This document shows, one piece after another, positions 59,915-64,000 of a DNA stretch of 64,000 nt. A program made the position numbers and the translations under genes. The notes beneath the pieces were generated by a model. The model ran no database searches. It had not been told where the DNA came from and was given only the letters and a program-made list of their open reading frames with translations. Every line of letters begins with the position of its first letter. Within the stretch, counting starts at the first letter, position 1. The DNA comes from an uncultured Clostridia bacterium (GTDB lineage Bacteria; Bacillota; Clostridia; TANB77; CAG-508): NCBI GenBank assembly GCA_934121925.1, contig CAKOVK010000005.1, positions 1-64,000 on the forward strand, written 5' to 3'.

Positions 59915-60445
59915 ATGAAGTATGCAAAAATAAAAAAATGCGATGTAGCAAATGGACCAGGAGTAAGAGTTTCTCTATTTGTTAGTGGATGTAATCATCA
60001 CTGCAAAAATTGCTTTAATAGAGAAGCTTGGGATTTTAACTATGGAAAAGAATTTACTGAGGATGAACAAAATGAAATAATAGAAGATTTAAAACCAGAA
60101 TATATAACGGGACTAAGCCTTTTAGGGGGAGAACCATTTGAAAGAACAAATCAAGAAGGTTTAGTACCACTCATAAAAAAAGTAAAAGAAAAATATCCTA
60201 ATAAAAAAATATGGTGCTATACCGGATTTACATTTGACAATCAAATAATAGGAGAAATGATAAAAAAAGAGGATAGAAAAACCACAAAAGAAATGCTAGA
60301 GAACATAGATTACATAGTAGATGGAAAATTTGTAGAGGAATTAAAAGATCCAAAACTTAGATTTAGAGGTTCTAGTAATCAAAGAATTATAGATGTAAAG
60401 AAAAGCTTAAGAGAAAATAGAATTGTAAATTGGAAAGAAGAATAA
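59915..60445 (+). CDS. nrdG: NrdD activase, radical SAM
   Basis: 176 residues from the ATG 8 bases after AAAGGA; an ATG at 59906 is too close to the ribosome binding site. CNHHCKNCFN binds the radical-SAM 4Fe-4S cluster; LSLLGGEPFERTNQEGL is the GGEP motif. It installs the glycyl radical on NrdD. Confidence 0.95.
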   Translation: MKYAKIKKCDVANGPGVRVSLFVSGCNHHCKNCFNREAWDFNYGKEFTEDEQNEIIEDLKPEYITGLSLLGGEPFERTNQEGLVPLIKKVKEKYPNKKIWCYTGFTFDNQIIGEMIKKEDRKTTKEMLENIDYIVDGKFVEELKDPKLRFRGSSNQRIIDVKKSLRENRIVNWKEE

Positions 60446-60477
60446 AAACTGTCAAAAAAACAATTAACAGTTTTTTC
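60444..60477 (+). terminator. nrdDG terminator
   Basis: AAAAACTGTCA.. / TAACAGTTTTTT; near copy of the hairpin at 56693. Confidence 0.85.
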
Positions 60478-60542
60478 CTTTTACTGTATAATTAAACACA
60501 ATAAATGCATAAATTAAAAAAATAGGTAAAGGGTGTGATATT

Positions 60543-60785
60543 ATGACATATGTAGAAGAAAATATAAAAAAACTAAAAGAGCTAAAAAAATTACCATATA
60601 AAGAATTATATAAAATGAGAAATGAAATAAAAAATAATCCTAATGCATCAAGAGCAGATGTTATAAACATTTGTGTAGCGTGTGGTGAAGTAGAAATAGA
60701 TCAAAACATAGGAAGAACTTATACAATGGATGAAATAGAAAGAGAATTTAATATTGGCAAATATAGAGTTAAAACAAAATGCTAA
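60543..60785 (+). CDS. Putative antitoxin of a ParE/RelE-type system
   Basis: 80 residues, charged and helical (NIKKLKELKKLPYKELYKMRN), ending in TYTMDEIEREFNIGKYRVKTKC. GTGTGATATT lies before the ATG. Its 3' end overlaps the toxin start by 32 bases, the normal antitoxin-first arrangement. Family not identified; the role is inferred from the neighbour. Confidence 0.7.
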   Translation: MTYVEENIKKLKELKKLPYKELYKMRNEIKNNPNASRADVINICVACGEVEIDQNIGRTYTMDEIEREFNIGKYRVKTKC

Positions 60786-61056
60786 AGAAGATTTAGAACA
60801 TATTAGAGAATATATTTCAAGAGATTCTATATATTATGCAGATAAAACAATAGAAGAAATAGTAAAAAAAGTAGCAAACTTATCAATTTTTCCATATATG
60901 GGAAGGAAAATACCAGAATATAATAATACATATTTAAGAGAGATAATATACAAATCATATAGAATTTTGTATAAAGTTAATTCTAACGTTTTTATCTTAA
61001 ACGTTATGCACCATTCTAGGGAACTTTTAAATTCAATAAATATCATTAAAAATTAA
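60754..61056 (+). CDS. ParE/RelE superfamily toxin
   Basis: 100 residues from TTG. NAKEDLEHIREYISRDSIYYADKTIEEIV, FPYMGRKIPEYNNTYLREIIYKSYRILYKV and VMHHSRELL are the ParE/RelE pattern, with the conserved arginines. Probably inhibits gyrase or cleaves mRNA. Overlaps the antitoxin. Confidence 0.85.
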   Translation: MANIELKQNAKEDLEHIREYISRDSIYYADKTIEEIVKKVANLSIFPYMGRKIPEYNNTYLREIIYKSYRILYKVNSNVFILNVMHHSRELLNSINIIKN

Positions 61057-61127
61057 TTTCCAAAACTAATAATTAATCAAAGGTATAATTTATGCATTTA
61101 TTAATATAAGGTTAATATAATTTTATT

Positions 61128-61839
61128 ATGATAAAAGTATATAACATGAAAAGTATATTAAAAATAACCGCAATAATATTATTATTTGCTATTACAATTG
61201 CAATATTAAGCAACAAAATTAGTATGAAAAAAGCTATTGAGACTTCATCTAATTCGAAAAGCACATATAAAATACTAGTTGATGTGGAAGAATCCAAGTT
61301 ATATTTATTTGAAAATGATATACTTTCAAAAGAATATAAATGCTCAGGAGGGAAATGGTCAACACCTTCACCTATTGGAACATGGACCATAACTTCAAAA
61401 GCAAAATGGGGAGAAGGTTTTGGCCGGAAGCTGGATGGGGCTTAATGTACCTTGGGGAAAATTTGGAATACACGGAACCTTGGATCCATATTCTTTAGGC
61501 TGGTCAAGCTCTCATGGTTGTATAAGAATGGACAATAATGATGTAGCGGAACTATATAAAATAATCCCAATAGGAACTAGAGTCACTATTGTGGATGGTG
61601 TGTATGGAGTTTTTGGTAGAGGATTTAGAGATTTAAAATCTGGAATGTATGGTGCAGATGTAATGGAAATACAAAAAAAACTAAAAGAATTAGGCTTTTT
61701 TTCTGGGAATCCAAATGGAAAGTTTGAGATAGAAACAGAAAAAGCTGTGCAAAAATATTGCAAGGCAAATGGAATATATTCTAGAAAGACAATAGATGTG
61801 AACCTGCAGAAACATATGGGATTTGAATTAATAGATTAA
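61128..61839 (+). CDS. L,D-transpeptidase with peptidoglycan-binding domain, one CGG +1 site
   Basis: 236 residues after one shift. N-terminal membrane anchor (about residues 10-27), YkuD domain, then peptidoglycan-binding repeat (LKSGMYGADVMEIQKKLKELGFFSG). At 61425 GGC CGGA AGC restores GEGFGGSWMGLNVPWGKFGIHGT; triplet reading stops at 61443. Catalytic motif SSSHGCIRM with nucleophile Cys, and the GIHG histidine. It makes 3-3 crosslinks or spore/stress wall. Weak AAGG upstream of the ATG at 61128; an internal ATG at 61146 is possible. Confidence 0.92.
61425..61428 (+). other. CGGA read as Gly (+1 site, L,D-transpeptidase)
   Basis: GGC CGGA AGC TGG gives G-G-S-W; triplet reading meets TAA six codons later. 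Confidence 0.93.
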
Positions 61840-61872
61840 TTACAAAATTAGTAAAAAATATTTTACAAATTG

Positions 61873-61902
61873 TTGACAAGCCACATTTACCTGTGATATT
61901 AT
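61873..61902 (+). promoter_or_regulatory. Sigma-A-type promoter in the rpoB leader
   Basis: TTGACA at 61873-61878 and TATTAT at 61897-61902, spacing 18. It lies about 560 bases upstream of rpoB. Confidence 0.65.
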
Positions 61903-62003
61903 TATATGGCACATATTTTGTACATATAAATATGTAGCTCTTATATAGTACTAAGGGTGGTTAAAATAAAGAAAATAGTAATATAAAATTTATATAATAA
62001 AAT

Positions 62004-62059
62004 AAAAGTGTAGAAGCTATAAAAGCTTAAGAAATGCAAAGACATTCCTACACTTTTTT
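62004..62059 (+). terminator. Hairpin with T run in the rpoB leader (possible attenuator)
   Basis: AAAAGTGTAG / CTACACTTTT around a loop, followed by TTTTTTG. With the promoter at 61873 it would define a transcript of about 150 nt, an attenuated leader or small RNA. Confidence 0.65.
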
Positions 62060-62164
62060 GTTGTATAGGGAAAATCGAAGATTTTTATATACAACAAAAT
62101 GCTATAATCGCTATTGCCTTTGAGATTTCCTCATTACATTCGGAAACTCAAATCGGCGAGAAGA
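62059..62164. repeat. Family D and inverted family C repeats
   Basis: TTGTATAGGGAAAATCGAAG..ATATACAACAA (family D) is joined to GCTATAATCGCTATTGCC..CTCATTACATTCGGAAACTC, the inverse of 49663-49727. The rest of 62165-62377 is AT-rich without a gene. Confidence 0.78.
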
Positions 62165-62377
62165 AAAGATGGCAAAGCCACTTTTCTTAGTATTGCTTTT
62201 AGACATAAAAATTAAATAAAGAGGAATTAAATATTAATCCAGGTTATAAAAATTAAAATCCATTAGGGCAGTACGGTTTTGAGGATTATAATACATTAAT
62301 ATTTAAGAGGGACTTTATTTAATTAAAAGTTAGAAATCTAATTTCTACATAAATATATCTGCTCAAACAATAATTAA

Positions 62378-62440
62378 GAAGTGCGAAGTGCGAAGTGCGA
62401 AGTGCGAAAAGCACACCTCCCACATCACACCTCCCACATC
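62378..62440. repeat. Tandem short repeats before rpoB
   Basis: Four perfect GAAGTGC units (62378-62405) plus a variant, followed by two perfect ACACCTCCCACATC units (62413-62440), ending 20 bases before the rpoB start. Confidence 0.9.
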
Positions 62441-62460
62441 AAAAAAGGGAGTTGATTTAT

Positions 62461-64000
62461 TTGTTAACAGACTTAAATTATGAAAAGACAACAAGGAAAA
62501 CATTTGCAAGGATAGGAGATTTTATAGACATACCTAATCTTATCCAAGTTCAAAAAGATTCTTACGATTGGTTCGTAAAAGAAGGTTTAGGAGAAGTATT
62601 AAAAGATATTTCACCAATCATTGATTACTCTGGTAATTTAGTTCTTGAATTTTTCGATTATTATATGGAAGAAAAAACTAAATATTCTTTAGAAGAAGCT
62701 AAAGAAAGAGACGCAACTTATTCTACAAGATTACACGTAAAAGTAAGACTTATTAATCGTGAAACTGGAGAAATTAAAGAGCAAGAAATTTATTTAGGAG
62801 ATTTTCCATTAATGACAGATAGCGGAACTTTCGTTATTAATGGTGCAGAAAGAGTTGTAGTAAGTCAGTTAGTACGTTCACCAGGATGCTACTATGAATC
62901 AGACTATGATAAGACAGGAAAAAAATTGTACAAGTCTACGGTTATGCCGATTAGAGGAGCTTGGTTAGAATATGAAACAGATAGTAATGATATATTCTAT
63001 GTAAGAATAGATAGAACAAGAAAATTACCTGTAACTGTTCTTTTAAGAGCAATTGGATTAGTATCAGATGAACAAATAATAGATGTATTTGGAGAAGATG
63101 AAAAAATACTTGCAACAATAGCAAAAGATACAGTAAAGACAAGCGAAGAAGCAATAGTAGAAATATACAAAAAATTAAGACCAGGAGAACTTCCAACAGT
63201 TGATGCTGCAAGAAATTTGTTTAACAACTTGTTCTTTGATCCAAGAAGATACGATCTAGCAAAAGTAGGAAGATATAAATTTAATAAAAAATTAAACTTA
63301 GCATCTAGAATTGCTGGTCAAGTTGCATATAGCGATATTTTAAATAGTGAAACTGGAGAAATATTAGTAGAAAAAGATAACGTTATTTCAAAAGAAGTAG
63401 CAAAAGAAATCCAAGATTCAGGAATAAATATTGTTGATGTAAAAGTAAATGACAAAAAAGTAAGAATAATAGGAAACGGAACAGTAGATATTCATGCATA
63501 TGTGGATACAGAAAAACTAGGAATAAAAATTAAAGAACTAGTAAATTATGAAATATTAAAAAATATTTTAGATAATACAGAAGAAAAAGACTTAAAGAAA
63601 GTAATAGAAGAAAGAGAAGAAGAACTAGTACCAAAACATATTGTAACAGAAGATATGATTTCATCAATAAACTATTTATTAAATTTACAATATGATTTAG
63701 GAAAAGTTGATGATATAGACCATTTAGGAAATAGACGTATAAGATGTGTTGGTGAATTACTACAAAACCAATTTAGAATTGGTCTTACAAGATTAGAGAG
63801 AGTTGTTCGTGAAAGAATGACAATACAAGACTTAGATGTTATAACACCACAAACATTAATAAACACAAAACCAATAACATCATCAATAAGAGAATTCTTT
63901 GGTAGTTCACAATTATCACAATTTATGGATCAAACAAACCCACTATCAGAATTAACACATAAAAGAAGAATTTCTGCATTAGGACCTGGAGGACTTTCTA
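62461..64000 (+). CDS. rpoB: RNA polymerase beta subunit, 5' part
   Basis: The first 513 codons of RpoB, running off the window. Start TTG at 62461 after GGGAG. FARIGDFIDIPNLIQVQKDS at the N-terminus, SGTFVINGAERVVVSQLVRSPG, and the rifampicin pocket FGSSQLSQFMDQTNPLSELTHKRR with unmodified residues. No CGG codon occurs in frame in this part. rplJ/rplL do not precede it, unlike most Firmicutes. Confidence 0.96.
   Translation, partial: MLTDLNYEKTTRKTFARIGDFIDIPNLIQVQKDSYDWFVKEGLGEVLKDISPIIDYSGNLVLEFFDYYMEEKTKYSLEEAKERDATYSTRLHVKVRLINRETGEIKEQEIYLGDFPLMTDSGTFVINGAERVVVSQLVRSPGCYYESDYDKTGKKLYKSTVMPIRGAWLEYETDSNDIFYVRIDRTRKLPVTVLLRAIGLVSDEQIIDVFGEDEKILATIAKDTVKTSEEAIVEIYKKLRPGELPTVDAARNLFNNLFFDPRRYDLAKVGRYKFNKKLNLASRIAGQVAYSDILNSETGEILVEKDNVISKEVAKEIQDSGINIVDVKVNDKKVRIIGNGTVDIHAYVDTEKLGIKIKELVNYEILKNILDNTEEKDLKKVIEEREEELVPKHIVTEDMISSINYLLNLQYDLGKVDDIDHLGNRRIRCVGELLQNQFRIGLTRLERVVRERMTIQDLDVITPQTLINTKPITSSIREFFGSSQLSQFMDQTNPLSELTHKRRISALGPGGLS

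Larger units (their letters stand above)
60499..61106. mobile_element. Palindrome-bounded islet carrying a toxin-antitoxin pair
   Basis: Ends ACAATAAATGCATAAATT and AATTTATGCATTTATTAATA are inverted repeats. The right flank TATCATTAAAAATTAATTTC and left flank match the cargo-free copy at 56748-56824. No transposase is present, so it is a non-autonomous element or a recombination-derived islet. Confidence 0.55.

Noticed and set aside
62378..62440. CRISPR array
   Set aside because: The repeats are 7 and 14 bases with no spacers and no cas genes.

Overview
The window is an AT-rich chromosomal segment from an anaerobic, low-GC Bacillota (Clostridia-type, probably an uncultured gut lineage). The evidence is an [FeFe]-hydrogenase operon of the Hnd type, a class III anaerobic ribonucleotide reductase, rubredoxin, a SUF system of the Gram-positive type (sufCBDSU under an IscR/Rrf2 regulator), a YlbJ-type sporulation membrane protein, heavy AGA/ATA/TTA codon use and AGGAGG ribosome binding sites. 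Starts are ATG, TTG or GTG. I see no rRNA, tRNA, phage or CRISPR.

The outstanding feature is translational. Twelve genes contain in total 18 positions where the codon CGG occurs in frame, and at each one the conserved protein continues only if the C is skipped and GGN is read as glycine, so that CGGN acts as one four-base glycine codon. The genes are mreB, mreC, three genes of an ABC importer (5 sites), coaE-pgeF, a UDP-sugar pyrophosphorylase, acpS, a peptidase/peptidoglycan-binding protein (4 sites), dnaB, purN (2 sites, minus strand) and an L,D-transpeptidase. Several are essential, and many sites fall on P-loop or active-site glycines. Elsewhere I find no in-frame CGG used as arginine in a recognisable gene; the single exception is in a small unknown gene at 9.1 kb. 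The extra C is always exactly in phase before a glycine codon on the coding strand of either DNA strand. This fits a genome in which CGG has been vacated and is decoded by +1 shifting or by a tRNA-Gly reading CGGN. Standard gene callers would split each of these genes.

Layout: 0-3 kb, DUF4321, radC, mreB, mreC. 3-6 kb, purB facing purC and purE. 6-9 kb, NitT/TauT-like ABC importer. 9-11 kb, small gene, TSCPD protein, 2-hydroxyacid dehydrogenase, rubredoxin. 11-18 kb, OGG-like glycosylase, addB, coaD, coaE-pgeF fusion, family-4 UDG. 18-24.6 kb, unknown minus-strand genes, purD, ylbJ. 24.8-32 kb, UDP-sugar pyrophosphorylase, WG-repeat protein, acpS, tatD, lemA, galM. 32-35 kb, sortase, ispH, ispG (minus). 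35.4-41.8 kb, iscR, sufCBDSU, mnmA. 42-43 kb, ECF sigma and anti-sigma pair. 43-49.6 kb, peptidase, rplI, dnaB, tilS, ftsH. 49.8-56.7 kb, purN, purF, hndACD hydrogenase. 57-60.4 kb, Crp/Fnr regulator, nrdDG. 60.5-64 kb, toxin-antitoxin islet, L,D-transpeptidase, start of rpoB.

Purine biosynthesis genes (purB, C, E, D, N, F) are scattered rather than in one operon. Intergenic spaces are rich in several families of short palindromic repeats (GTAGGGGC hairpins, GGGGACAG/GTCC hairpins and two longer AT-rich families), many of which also serve as terminators. The layout reads as a core-genome region with small mobile insertions in the gaps.
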